Below, piece after piece: positions 44,846 through 56,384 of a stretch of 64,000 nt of DNA. The DNA is taken from the NCBI GenBank assembly GCA_016508695.1, contig VNKQ01000012.1:1116001-1180000 (forward strand), written 5' to 3'. How positions within the stretch are numbered: position 1 is the stretch's first letter; every line of letters starts with the position of its first letter. The notes beneath the pieces are model-generated. The model was not told where the DNA came from and did not search any database. It saw nothing but the letters and a program-made list of their open reading frames with translations. Source of the stretch: Hyphodiscus hymeniophilus (taxonomy: Eukaryota; Ascomycota; Leotiomycetes; Helotiales; Hyphodiscaceae). A program made the position numbers and the translations under genes.

Positions 44846-46216
44846 TATAGTACTAGTTCATAAGTCTACACGATTCCTAACCCCACCAAAATTATTAAAT
44901 AATTCCAACTTATCAATTGATATATAACTCTATAATCACAAGCTAGAAATTCCCTATATTATATTAAAATGACTATTAAAACTACCTTTATAATTTGCGC
45001 AATTTGGATTTTCTCCCTTACTCCCCTAGTACTTAGTATATAACTTATCTGCCTTAATAACTACTGTGACCCTCTCTAGTATATTGTCTAGGCATACTAT
45101 AAATATCTCACTTAGTATTACCTCCTAAGCCTTAATTAAAGCTCGTTCTAATACTTGAATATTACTCTCCCCGGCGCTTATGTTTATAAGTTCGGGGTAA
45201 AGCTTGAGTACGTGGTTTTTGAGGTGCTATTAAAGGTATTCGATCGGGTTTATATCTGGGCTAAAGGGGGGTAATTAGCTACTAGTATTCTATAATTAGT
45301 AAACTAATTACGTACCGAATAAGTAATATAAATAAAGGTATTATTATATATAAAAATAAGCCTAGGTGACTATATTAAGGGAAGGTTATAATCGAGTACC
45401 TCGAGATAAGAATTAGTAAAGTACTTATTCTTCTTACTAGCAAAGTCCCGGTCTATTATATAAAGATTCGATCGTTATAACGCTTTATTCTCGAACCAAA
45501 AGACACCCTAGACTATTACTAATATATCTTTCCCTTTATAGTAGGTTATAATAAAGTTAGGTTTTTATTTATCTTTAGGGTTACTAAAACACTAAGCCTA
45601 GTCTTTTCCTTTTCCCCGCTCTATAGAATACTCGTTTGTCTAGATATAATTATAAAAGTTTGCCTTAGTCTAATTACTTCGTATTTGCGCCTAGGCAAGC
45701 CTTTTTGTAGCCAAAAGAGGTATAAGGGCTAGTCTCTTCTTTGTACGCTAGAAAGTAATCCTATTCTTGTGTAAAATCTACCTAATAATTAAGTGGGAGA
45801 TATCGAGATTATATACGGATTTAATAATATAATACTTTGTTTAAGGGTTAGCTTGAATAAACCAAAAGATAAATCGTTTATCTTATAAAGTATATTACAT
45901 CCGTCGACTAGATCTAGCTATTATAAGCCCGTAGGGTTAAGAAAAGGTATTGCGAAGAGTAGTTTGAATCGTAGAATCTAGGGTCAAAAATAGCTTCGAA
46001 ATCCTAGCCGGTATTAGACCCGACGTATACGCCCTAATAATTTTTCCTCTTGAATATAGACTTAGCTCTTTCTTACGAATAATATTAGGAGTTATTAGAC
46101 CTAATAGACGACGTTGTTAAGGCATATTAACAATTGGAGTTGTAAGTATTGAAATGTAGGGACGCGAAAAATCGCGGTTTTGGAAAAATCGCGTAGACTT
46201 ATAGTGGGTCACTGTA
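44846..46216 (-). mobile_element. RIP-mutated Tc1/mariner-type transposon remnant
   Basis: An A/T-rich 1.37 kb block with TA at both ends and matching inverted ends: ATAAGTCTACRCGATT at 44860-44875 and its complement at 46187-46202, each 14 bases inside the TA. On the minus strand the C-terminal part of a DDE transposase is legible near 45100-45450: SPDINPIEYL, then two stop codons where relatives have two tryptophans, then HLKNHVLKLYPELINISAG. The aspartate of the usual DNAPxH motif reads N (YNNTFIYI). Trp-to-stop and Asp-to-Asn are G-to-A changes on the coding strand, as expected from repeat-induced point mutation. No intact frame remains, so it is inactive. Confidence 0.88.
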
Positions 46217-46387
46217 GCAAGAATGGCGAAGACTCAAATATCTCTGGACATCCCAAGCATCGCAACGAACAATTCCAAGGCCACTTGCGCTATTGTAAAT
46301 TCCAATCGCTAACCTAAAGATCGTCAAAATGCTTTTCTTCATCATTGATCGTCAGCCCACGCAATCCTCCCCTCTGCAAAGCTACTC

Positions 46388-46844
46388 TCAACTACAATAA
46401 TGATTCCCATCACACTCCAGCACACAATTACTCCGTCCGTGGCCAGTTGGATCACAATCCTCGTTTGTTTTACACAGCTGCACTCCTGTTGGCATACAGC
46501 CAGGTCCTTGATTTCCGTCACTGCTGTCTTTTCCAGACTTTTTCTGAAGACCAATTCCGAGACCGACACCTAGCGCGATGGGCGAGAGTGACCATTATTG
46601 CCAAGATGATCAGGACAGCTACGAGTGTGTTTTTTGAGCAATACCGATGGCGACGAGAAGAGGATTCGTCCTCCCATGGCGCTGCGCGTACCGGGGTGGT
46701 GATGGGGTGGATTGTGGGTACGTAGGGCTCGCCGGGGTGATGCTCTGATATAGACTCTAACATATCGTTGGAAGTACAACGACTCGAGAAGATAGGTGAG
46801 TCGTCGAATAATGCTTGTGTATGTGCTTGATTATTTTGTTTCAA
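46388..46844 (-). pseudogene. Small membrane-anchored cysteine-rich protein, one frameshift
   Basis: From an ATG at 46844 the frame gives a polar N-terminus (about 70 residues) and then a hydrophobic start LVAVLIILAIMVTLA. At the GGG of 46580-46582 the sense switches frame: continuing one base off gives ALGVGLGIGLQKKSGKDSS and a tail with six cysteines (GCMPTGVQLCKTNEDCD ... NHYCS) to a stop at 46388. Read together they would form a natural single-pass segment and an extracellular Cys-rich domain; read literally the frame enters a basic nonsense end. No GT-AG pair fixes the shift. One extra base in a run of three would do so, hence a recent pseudogene or a sequencing/assembly error. Function unknown; no family recognised. 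Confidence 0.45.
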
Positions 46845-47459
46845 ACATGCGACTGTAAATTATATAAAGGGAAGGTCCGGATAAAACCCTCTGGTTTCGT
46901 GGATGCTTTCATTCCAACCAGATACTCGGGTCCGGGACATCGATCCGTGGCTTGCATGCCATCACCCAAACCATCTACCGTAGCCATCCAATCAATCTCA
47001 GAAAGGGATGGGTCTCGCCTAGCATACGGAGGTAGAATCGAATTCACTGACCATTATTCACCCCCCAGAAGTGGCACGCTAAAGTCTTCGTCGGCAGTTC
47101 CTTTTCTTCGCATGTTTGGTTGGGATATTTGACGTTAGAAAACCCAAATGTAAGGCTACGAAGCCCATCAGCAAGGAGATCTTATGTAGTGTCAAAGGAG
47201 GTCTCCTACTTTAGACTCCACGAAATTTCCCGCTATAGGTTCGAAACATGGGAGTCATTGATCCATTACATGTACCCGACACTACTTAGCCACATGTTTA
47301 TAGAAACGAGGTAACTCTTATCCATGAAGTGTCAAATCTTGAAACATACATATACATATATAGAGATTTCGTGCAACGACTGCAGACACTGCTTCATTAG
47401 CTTATCATTTCGCAGATCACACATTCGTTTCTTTTGTATGGCGTTACCATCTCCTAAAC
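46845..47459. other. Intergenic, no gene seen
   Basis: 615 bases between the frameshifted small gene and the epoxide hydrolase 3' end, with only short unrelated frames. Confidence 0.5.
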
Positions 47460-48815
47460 TCACAACCTGGCCCTCACTTCATCGTAACCGTTTCTTCCAG
47501 CAACAACACCGAAAGCCCCACCGCCCTTACCAAACATCGCCTTCAAATCCCTAGCTAAGAGTTCAGGTTTCTCCGAAGCGAAGAAATGACCACCGGAGTC
47601 ATTATCGGACTCGAAGACAACAGGACCTAGCGTCCTACACCAAGATTTGGGCAGTACAGAAAGCTCTTTGGGGTTATACGCTGCAACACGTCAATTTCCA
47701 TCACCAAACAGACGCAATAAGATGCACTTACCAAGTCCTAACTTGACATACGGAATCCAACCCTGCACATCCTCTCTCGTAATCCTGCCAGGTCCGGGCT
47801 TCGTATGCACAATTTCATAATAAATCCTATGTGCAGCTCCGGGCCCGGCAGTAGAGAACTGATAAATGCTCACCCATGTAAAAATCTCCTCGTCAGTCCA
47901 AGGATACGAGTCCGTCCAATCGTGTAACTTCTCATAAATCCAAGCCAGCAGTGCCACCGGGCTATCATTCAGTGCATAAGCCAGGGTTTGCGGTTTCGTA
48001 GATTGCTCCATATAATAACCCCTTCCCTCCTTGGCAAACCATTCCGTGCGGGCGAAGCCAGCTTTCTCTTTCTCGTTGTACGGACGAAGGGAATGTTGCA
48101 GGGCTAGAATGGGATGTTTAGAGAATGTGGGAGGGTCGCCGCGTATCATATTTATATGGGATGCTTTGCAGTGTTGTGGGTATAAAGCACCGATTGCCCG
48201 TGTGATGTAGAATCCCCAGTCGCCGCCTTGCGTGGCATATTCGTTGTACCCGAGAGAAAGCATAAGTTTGTGGCATGTTTCGGCATATTGAGCAGCTGCA
48301 AAGCCGCGCGTCTTGACTCCGCCTGAGAAGCCATAATTGGGAAGAGAGGGAGCAACGATATGGAACGCTGGTCCGCCTGGACTAGACAGTAGTGGAAGAA
48401 TATGCTGTACTTCGATGAAAGATCCTGGCCCTGTTCTTTCGGATCAGCTTTACATTTCCACGTCCATCTCTTTCCTTCGATTAGCATAGAAAGACTTACA
48501 TCCATGTACGAACAATAATGGAATAGCATTCTTAACCTCGCTTTTCTGCCACACGAAATGGATATCCAACTCATCAAACCCATCGACCTTTATCCCCGTC
48601 TTGAATTGCGGGATTCGATTCAGTCGTTCCTCAGCTTGTCTCCAGTCCCATTCCTCCCACGCCTTGACCAGACGCTTCAAGTCCGGCAATGGAACGCCGA
48701 GATCCCATTGTGAATTTTCGAGCTCATCTGGAAACGCAGCTAGGGAGAGTTTGGTCTTTAGGTTGTCTACTTGGGATTGGGGAATGGAGATCTGGAAGGG
48801 GCTCGGGAGGGCCAT
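47460..48815 (-). CDS. Microsomal-type epoxide hydrolase (alpha/beta hydrolase)
   Basis: Opens epoxides to diols by a covalent ester intermediate. Exons 48500-48815, 47732-48430 and 47460-47680 give 411 residues. The N-terminal EHN domain begins PFQISIPQSQVDNLKTKLSL. The oxyanion motif HGWPGSFIE is rebuilt across intron 1 (48431-48499). The nucleophile aspartate lies in EYATQGGDWGFYI, and the catalytic histidine in DNDSGGHFFASEKPELL. The lid carries RIYYE with a candidate ring-opening tyrosine. No signal peptide is evident. Role in detoxification or secondary metabolism is inference only. Confidence 0.92.
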
Positions 48816-49446
48816 CTTGCCGGAGCTTTAGCCAGTATTGGAGTGACTTGGAAATTGAGGACTCGAGATTGAAGGAACTATCGGCTTTTGTGTTGATGGT
48901 TCTTGAGTTGACAGACGAAGTGACTCGATTGGAAACCCACGAGAGACTAGAAAGGAGACGGAAAATTATACTTATCGTCTTTTTGAACAATTGGAGTGGT
49001 TGAAGTACCGTGGTTCATGGCGTTACTGCCGAGCTTACAAGTACTTACGACCTGCACTTCCATACTTCCCCACACTTTCCCTCCCTGGCTCAATCAACCA
49101 ATCAACACCCTCCAATAAGCTTGCATTCTGCGAATATTGGCATTAATCGAGCGCTGCTGATAGCATTATAGAGAAGATACATCGCATAACTTTTGTTTCA
49201 AATATCGTGAGTTATTATTGAGTCATTAACAGCGCCCTCTAATCATCCGCTTTGTCGCGCCTTTTTTCCAGGTACCTGGTATAGACAAACTGGCCCATCC
49301 CTAACGCCCTGAACCATTCACGAAAATAAAGTCCCCTGGTCATGACCACACTGCGAAGCAGAACCGTCCAAGTATCAACAATGATTTAGACTGCAATTGG
49401 CAGCAACTTAACACAAGTCACTCGTACAACACCAACAACCTGTACA
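48816..49446. other. Intergenic, epoxide hydrolase promoter / ECM14 3' flank
   Basis: 631 bases without a coding signal. Confidence 0.5.
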
Positions 49447-51245
49447 TCACCTCCTCCGCCGCCGTTTGAGGTCCCAGTTCACGTCCTCAGTCTCATAGTA
49501 TTCCACATCTTCCTCAATCTCAACCAACTCATCCTCTGCAACCTTCGCTGCCGTATTAAAGATCGCCTTGTCTGAGTCCTCCGCAAGAATATTCTCAATG
49601 CCCTTGTTCCCAAGGAGGAAGTCGCCAAAGTATTTGACGGCATTGAAAGCTTCTTCACCCGTAGGGATGATATTCTCCTTTGGAAGCAGGAAACCGTAGC
49701 TACCTGTATCACGCAGCTTAATCTGGTAGCTAAATCGTACTCGCATCTCATGGTAGAACCAGTCGATAGCAGAGCCACCCCCAGTCTCCATCCGAGATGC
49801 TCCCCCCGCTGGCGCTTTGTTCGAGGGCACGGCTCCCTCACAGGCGGATGCTACACCGTATTGTTGTCCACTGGATATACGGATCGCCTTTGCAAGACCC
49901 AGCCCTAGTTCCTCAAGGTTCTCCAAACTGGGTGGATCAGCATTGCAGGAATATGAGTAAGGGTACAGAACTTGTTGGGAGTATGAATGTAAGTCCAGGA
50001 AGCCAACGAACTTCACGTTGTTATTCTCAGTCTCATTCTTGGCCCATCTAGCTAGGCGTTGAGATTCGACTGCTTGAAAGGGCTCAACACCTGGATAGCT
50101 CTCAGAGCAGGGATTGCTTGACAATGTATTTCCATCCCATTCGAACCCGAAAGCTCGGTCTAGGTCGAGACCGCGGCAGAAACGGAGGTCAGTCTGTTGT
50201 CGATTTTTTCGCCATAAGCGATCATTCTCCCACGTATAGATATAACCATCCGGATTGACTGTTGGGATGAAGACAAAATCGAATTCCTGCAGTAACTTGG
50301 TGATGCCAGGTGTTTTGCCGTACGCAGTGATCAGTGACCATGCAATGTATGTGACGGTGCTCACAGATATCCACTCCCTAGCATGAAAGCCTCCCGATAT
50401 GATAATGGTCTTGCGTGGTTCAGACGGGTCTTGGGAGAGGTTTGGTGACACGCCAACCCGTAAGGCATGGATATCCCGTCCTTCGTATGTAGTTCCAATA
50501 TTAATCATCCGGACATGAGTCGTGAACATTGATGTCATCAAACGCATCCATGGTATGATAACTGACAGGGGTTGATAATTCTGGAAGAAGATATTGTCAA
50601 CTCCATTTGATGCTCTCAAGACAGGTGTGAAAGCTTCGTGGTTCGCAGGTGACGAGGGCTCGCTGAAGGTAATCGAGGGGTAAGATTGGTAGATCGTCTT
50701 GGCCAGGTCTGGCATAAGATTTGAATAAGCCTTTTGGAGTGATTTAGGTAACAGTCCAAGAAGAGAGGGCACCTAGAATCGTCAACTTGGTCCTTTGCGA
50801 GGCCACTGATAAGACCTACATCATCCTCTCTAAGACGAATATCAGCCCAGTTACTTGTAAACTCCCATACGTCCAAGAACAGAGTATCTGCTGCTTCTGC
50901 CAATGCGTGCTCCTCTTGCGGAGTGCTCAGGTTGAATCGAAGGACCACATCGCCGCCATATTTAGCCAGCAACGTCGAGGGCAGCTGGGAGTTAATCGGA
51001 CGACTCGTGGCATGCTTATCGCATCCGGGTTGAGTTGGTTTGGGGGGTAAGCCAAAGACCTTCTCTATTGCCGTGTCTCGAAGCCATGTCAATTGTGGGA
51101 ATATTCGGTGCTTTGAGGATTGTTCTGGATGAGGCTGCGAGAAGCCACCGGCCCATGGAACAGCGATGGCTTGTGTCGGCGCGCAGAGGAGGACAGCGAT
51201 GAGAATGGAAAGGATCGAGAGTGTATTGTACGATTGCTGCATCAT
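49447..51245 (-). CDS. Ecm14-type secreted metallocarboxypeptidase homologue (inactive)
   Basis: M14 family protein of the secretory pathway or vacuole linked in yeast to cell-wall phenotypes. Exons 50820-51245 and 49447-50772 (intron 50773-50819) give 567 residues. A signal peptide, LSILSILIAVLLCAPTQAIA, precedes a propeptide-like region. Zinc ligands are kept: H272 and E275 in GGFHAREWIS and H404 in FLDLHSYSQQ. The catalytic glutamate of active carboxypeptidases is replaced by lysine (K494 in YQIKLRDTGSYGF), the hallmark of the Ecm14 pseudoenzyme group. An acidic tail ends in WDLKRRRRR. The splice was chosen because REDD-VPSLLGLLPKSLQ matches relatives while reading on loses frame. Divergent from the SYT1-like gene. 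Confidence 0.92.
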
Positions 51246-52017
51246 CGCTGGGACGTCTATAGCGATGGTAATTGTCCCGATTCTCTGCTCGTGTGCTCAA
51301 TGATTGTAGCAGCCTGGTTTGTAGGAAGCGGGCACGGGCAGAGTGGGGTGACGGGGGAGGAGTGTGGTGGAACAGGATCTAACTATTCGTTAATGGCTGA
51401 ATGGAATAGGAGGTTTCCCTTTGCGCCGCCAACAGGTACTGGCACACTGGTACATCCGCAGCGGCAATGGTTCGACATCAATGAATGTTGATATGAGCCA
51501 CAGATGTTCTGGAATTGTGGAACATACATACCTGGTACCTAGCTAATTGCCGACCGTTGGGGGTGTCACGTGTGGTGGGCTAAAAGGGGCTCGCAAAGGC
51601 GAAGAGCAGGGCCATGGTGGGCTGAGCCGCTGAGAAGTGAGAACGTAACAGGAAGCTGCCGTGGATTTGTACGCTACAGAGAAACACCCAAGGCCTCGTA
51701 ACATCCGGATACTTGCGTACTTGTTACTCATGCTTACTTGACGTCCATCCCCACCCCGAATTCGACATATCTTCACTGATATTCGTCGATTCCCCAGTCA
51801 CTCGTTTCCCCAAACCAGAACACCCGAAACCCCCGTGTTTCTTGCAAGCATTCGGCTTGTCAGGAATCAGTCTCAGCCTCAGCCTTCCAGGAAATGTGCT
51901 TTACACACGGCGAACATCCATCAATTCCTCAATCCAAACAAGATCCTCTCCCGAATCCTTCTTCCCCAATCCAGGCTTAAGGATCAATGAGGTCTCAATC
52001 TCGGCCAAATCAGGACG
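51246..52017. promoter_or_regulatory. Divergent promoter, ECM14 / SYT1-like
   Basis: 772 bases between start codons; a 102-residue open frame at 51713-52021 has no motif and is taken as leader sequence of the Arf GEF gene. Confidence 0.5.
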
Positions 52018-55000
52018 ATGATGCAAGGGTTCCTGCGTCGACGCGGTCACAACAGCGAGGCCGATTTCCGTCGACATAGCTTCCTGTCACCAGATTCCAC
52101 CAGTAATCCAGCCTTAGTCGATGGTAGAGCGAGCGAACAAATCCCTCGAAGACCGTCAGCTGCAGATTTCTCATCTCCCTCAAGTGTTACCAACCCGCCA
52201 ACCGTCACGGCATCTGCTGATGGAGCCGGTGAACGCGGGGACTTCGCTACAATACCCATCCAAGAGGAGAGCAATAAACATCGTCGATTCTCCATGCTGA
52301 AATTCCGCCATGCCTCAGATTCCCAGCTGTCAACACGAGCTCGACTGCAGGCTCAAGCTCAAGCTCTCAGCGAGGCTCCCCCTGTTCCACAACCACACCG
52401 TGAGTGATAAAGAACCTACCTTGTTATCTTACTGACAAGGATATACCAGCCCCCGAGATTATCACCACGGCTCCAACCATGGATATAAATGAGAAGATGA
52501 AGCCTGCGAAGAAGAAGTCGAGAGTACGGCTTCCCGGACGAGCCAAAACGTCAATGGAGGATTCCCAGGATACACTGAACGTTGCACAGAATGAGAAAAA
52601 GGAGCGCAGGAAAACCATGACAGAGACTGCTCCCTCTGGAAACAGGAGTAGAGTAACTTTCGATGAACCACAACGACCATCAACAAGCTCCCCACCTGCC
52701 TATGATGATGAAGGGACGTCGACTCTGGCGCTTCCAGTCAATCGCCTCTCCGAATCCTCTAGGTCGGATGGGAGTTCTGGTGAACATGGAGTTTACGCAA
52801 CGACAACCACAACTACACATACAGTACATACAACGACGACATTCTTCCGTCTCCCTCGTCGGAAGAAGCCAATTCCTTTGTTCGATCTCTCGCACCTCCC
52901 ACAAAAATCCAATACTCCAAACCGGTCTGAGACACAACTCATGCCCTATGGTAGTACTTCTGCAAGGAATCTTGGATCAGAATCTTCTGCTGTGAAAACA
53001 CTTCGCTCTCCATCCACTGAGGATGTGACATCCCAAGGGTTTGCCTCGCCAATGCCGTCTCCATCGCACAGCGTGCGGTCAAAAGTGGCTTACGCGAATC
53101 CGGGGATACCCCTTCTACGTCAAGGTTCCAATGCATCGACGAGATCTTCCCCCACCCGCGCAAGACTGGGTATGCGCGGCAGATCTTCGACGTTGAGCTC
53201 CCTACGTAACATTCCCAATGATGACCCTTTGCCCACCCCAACTCTCCCATCCACACGCACATCGACCTCAACAGGTCGAAAAAGCTTTGGTGATCTATTT
53301 GGGCTGTCTCACAGGTTACGTCAGAATTCCGAGCCGCCATTTCCCCGCGGCTCTGGACCTGCAACTCCAGGTTCAAGCACCTCCAAGAACAATTCCATGC
53401 AGTTGACGAGGGAGCCTACCGCACCAATAATACTGCCTGAACGACTTGAGGATGACACCCCTGCCAAATACCTCGTTCGTCTCGAAGAAGCGGTATCCAG
53501 AGGCGTTGTGGCAAGTGTTCTATCGAAGGGTACTGATCCATTTTCTCAGGCGGTGCTTCGAAGCTACATGCGTGGCTTTGGCTTTTTTGGGGATCCAATG
53601 GATATGGCCATTCGGAAGCTACTAATGGAGGTGGAATTGCCGAAAGAAACGCAGCAAATTGATCGATGCCTTCAAGGGTTTGCCAACAGATATCATGAGT
53701 GCAACCCTGGGATTTATGCGTCTCCCGATCAAGCATATTTCATTGCGTTTTCCCTTTTGATCTTACACACGGACGTATTCAATAAGAACAACAAGTACAA
53801 GATGCAGAAACCTGACTATTTGAAGAACACTCGGGGAGAAGGCATATTTGATGAGATTCTTGAGTGCTTCTACGACAACATCTCCTACACTCCTTTCATT
53901 CACGTCGAAGATGATTTGGATATCAATGGAGAACGAATCATACAACACAAGGTCAAGAAGAAGTCAATATTTCCACGAGGAGCAGTGGATCCTACGAAGA
54001 GACCGTCGAAGGAACCAGTTGATCCTTACACTCTCATTATTGACAGTAAGCTTGAGTCTTTGAGACCGAATCTCAAAGAAGTTATGCATCTGGAGGAACA
54101 TTACAGCTACCTCGGCACAGCTCCGTCCTTGAATCTTCAAGATTTGCAGAAAACGTTCTTCAGGACTGGTGTTTTGCAGATTGTATCAGCCAGATCCCGA
54201 CCCGACGCTTTTATGTCGGACAAGACGATGAATAATCCTGACGAAGCACATCCTGGTATTGTTGATATCAAGATTACGAAGGTTGGTCTGCTTTGGCGCA
54301 AAGATGCGAAGAAAAAGAAGACCCGATCTCCGTGGCAAGAATGGGGAGCCATTCTCACAGGAGCTCAACTCTATTTTTTCCGAAACACCGCATGGATTAA
54401 GAATTTGATGCATCAACACGAATCCCATGTTAAGCAAGGTCACGACGGAATGCCCGTTATTTTCAAGCCACCTCTGGAACAGTTCAAACCTGACGCTTTG
54501 ATGTCCACTGATGATGCTGTCGCTCTTCGAGACTCGACATATAGAAAGCATAAGAACGCATTCGTTTTTGTCCGTCATGGAGGGTTTGAGGAAACCTTCC
54601 TGGCTGACAATGAAGACGAAATGAATGATTGGCTTGCGAAGCTCAACTACGCAGCAGCATTTCGCACTTCTGGCGTTCGTATGCGTGGCGTTGTAGGCGG
54701 CAATTACGACGGTCAACGTACCCGTGGGATAAGAAGACTAGATAGTCAGCATGACACCACAAAATCGGTGCAAACCCCAACCGGAGAAGTGACTATTGTC
54801 AGTGGAAAGATTGACACCAAGATGGCTCAGGATATTCTTGCTGCACGTCGGGAAATCATGATTCAAAAGATTGCAGATGCTGAAGAGAAACTCTCTGTGG
54901 CTCAAAAGCAGCTTGACTCACAGCTACGAAATGCTCGCCATCTCCAAATCCTGGCTCCTATCCAACCGAAGACACGTGAACAGGTACTTTTGGCAGCTGG

Positions 55001-56384
55001 CCGCATGGCAGCTCAATTAAAGTGGGGCCGTATGGAGATCTGGCGTATGAAGTGCCATAAAGACATTCTAACGATGGACTTGGAAGAAGAGAAGAATTTG
55101 GAAGGTGTTCGCCCGGGCTCCGATGCTCCAAGCGACAACGGACCATTAGAACGTGCCACTGTTATTCGAGTCCACTCGGAAACCAAGTCTACAGCTGCCC
55201 AGAGTAGCCCTCAATCACCAAATATGTCATTAGTTGCTCGGCCCACTTCCGCCCAAACTTTGCCACACCAGGAGAAGAAGGACGATCGTGCGACTGATGA
55301 TATATTCCAGTCACCACCGTTGGCTAGCGCCTCAAGCTTCCACAAAGCTCAGGCCTCATGGGAGCTTCCACCACTGAACTTCGACGCTCGTGGCGGACGT
55401 AAAACATCGCTATCAAGTGTTGTTCCGTCGAGTCCCAGCATTGGCCCAACACCCTCCCGGTCCAGCACTTTCCCGAAGACGGATTCATGTGAGGCACAAC
55501 AAAGCTCTCCAACGCCAGATGTCGATGCTGCAGAGCACGCTGTGCTTGAGCAAGCTGGTATAGTGGTAGATAAAGATAGTGTCAGACCTGTCACTGCACC
55601 AGACAGCGAAGAAAGCAAAGATCAAGTCCCAGAAAAAGAGAAGCTTGATAGAGGCAAGATCCGTCGCAGTCTACATCGCACTCTTCGAGAAGCGCACGTT
55701 CCTACACATGCACGAAGTCGCAAAGGCAAAGACTCATCGTCGAGCGCTGGCTTATCCGAAGAGAGCAAAGACGATGTTCTGTCCCGTGGCACAGGGAGCT
55801 TCGTCGTTCATGGAAAGAAGGCATCGGTCATCACTTTTGGTTCGGAACTACAAAGTATGTCACCTGACGAGCGACTTCGTCTTCGCAAACAATCGCACAA
55901 AGACGAACCTGGGCCGCTCTCCTCAGCAACAATTGAGGATGATTTCCATTCCGTACTTGCGGAGCCATTTGAATACCATGAGCGACATGGATCAGCTGCA
56001 ACTGCTAGCTCAACGACCGCGAAAAGTTTCAGAGACCTCCATAGAAAGCTCGCAGCGCACAATGCCAACAGTGCTGCAGTACTGTCAGATGATGGCGAGG
56101 ATAGTGAGGCGGCAATCAGTGTCTTCGAAGGAGGACGAACTCCTCTGCCACCAGTCGAGGACGATTATAGTAGTGAGAATGATAACCTTGCTGGGAGTAG
56201 ACCTGGAAGCAAGGGTAAGCAAGCCATGTTCTACACACCCGAAGCTTCGAACTCGCCAGTGACCTTCGCCTTCCGGGAGAAGCACAATGGCGCTGTTGAA
56301 CAAGAGGAACGAGACGAGAACTTTCCAGAGGTGGAGAAGCGAGGTGAGCGGCTTCCTAGCCCTCATGTTGCAGTCAATGCATAA
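52018..56384 (+). CDS. Sec7-domain Arf guanine nucleotide exchange factor (Syt1-like)
   Basis: Activates Arf/Arl GTPases at Golgi membranes. Exons 52018-52399 and 52450-56384 give 1438 residues. A long serine-rich disordered N-terminus leads to the Sec7 domain at about 465-660: FGFFGDPMDMAIRKLLMEVE, the catalytic glutamate in LPKETQQIDRCLQGFANRYH and the second motif AYFIAFSLLILHTDVFNKNN. A PH domain follows near 730-865 (ITKVGLLWRKDAKKKK ... WQEWGAILTGAQLYFF ... FEETFLADNEDEMNDWL). A short coiled coil (AEEKLSVAQKQLDSQLRN) and a disordered tail complete it. This order matches the yeast Syt1 / fungal SYT group rather than the larger Sec7 or Gea types. The MMQGFLRRRG start is the first ATG pair; the upstream leader has stops in frame. 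Confidence 0.9.

Noticed and set aside
54186..54716. A 176-residue antisense frame in the Arf GEF gene
   Set aside because: Antisense to the conserved PH domain; no motif.
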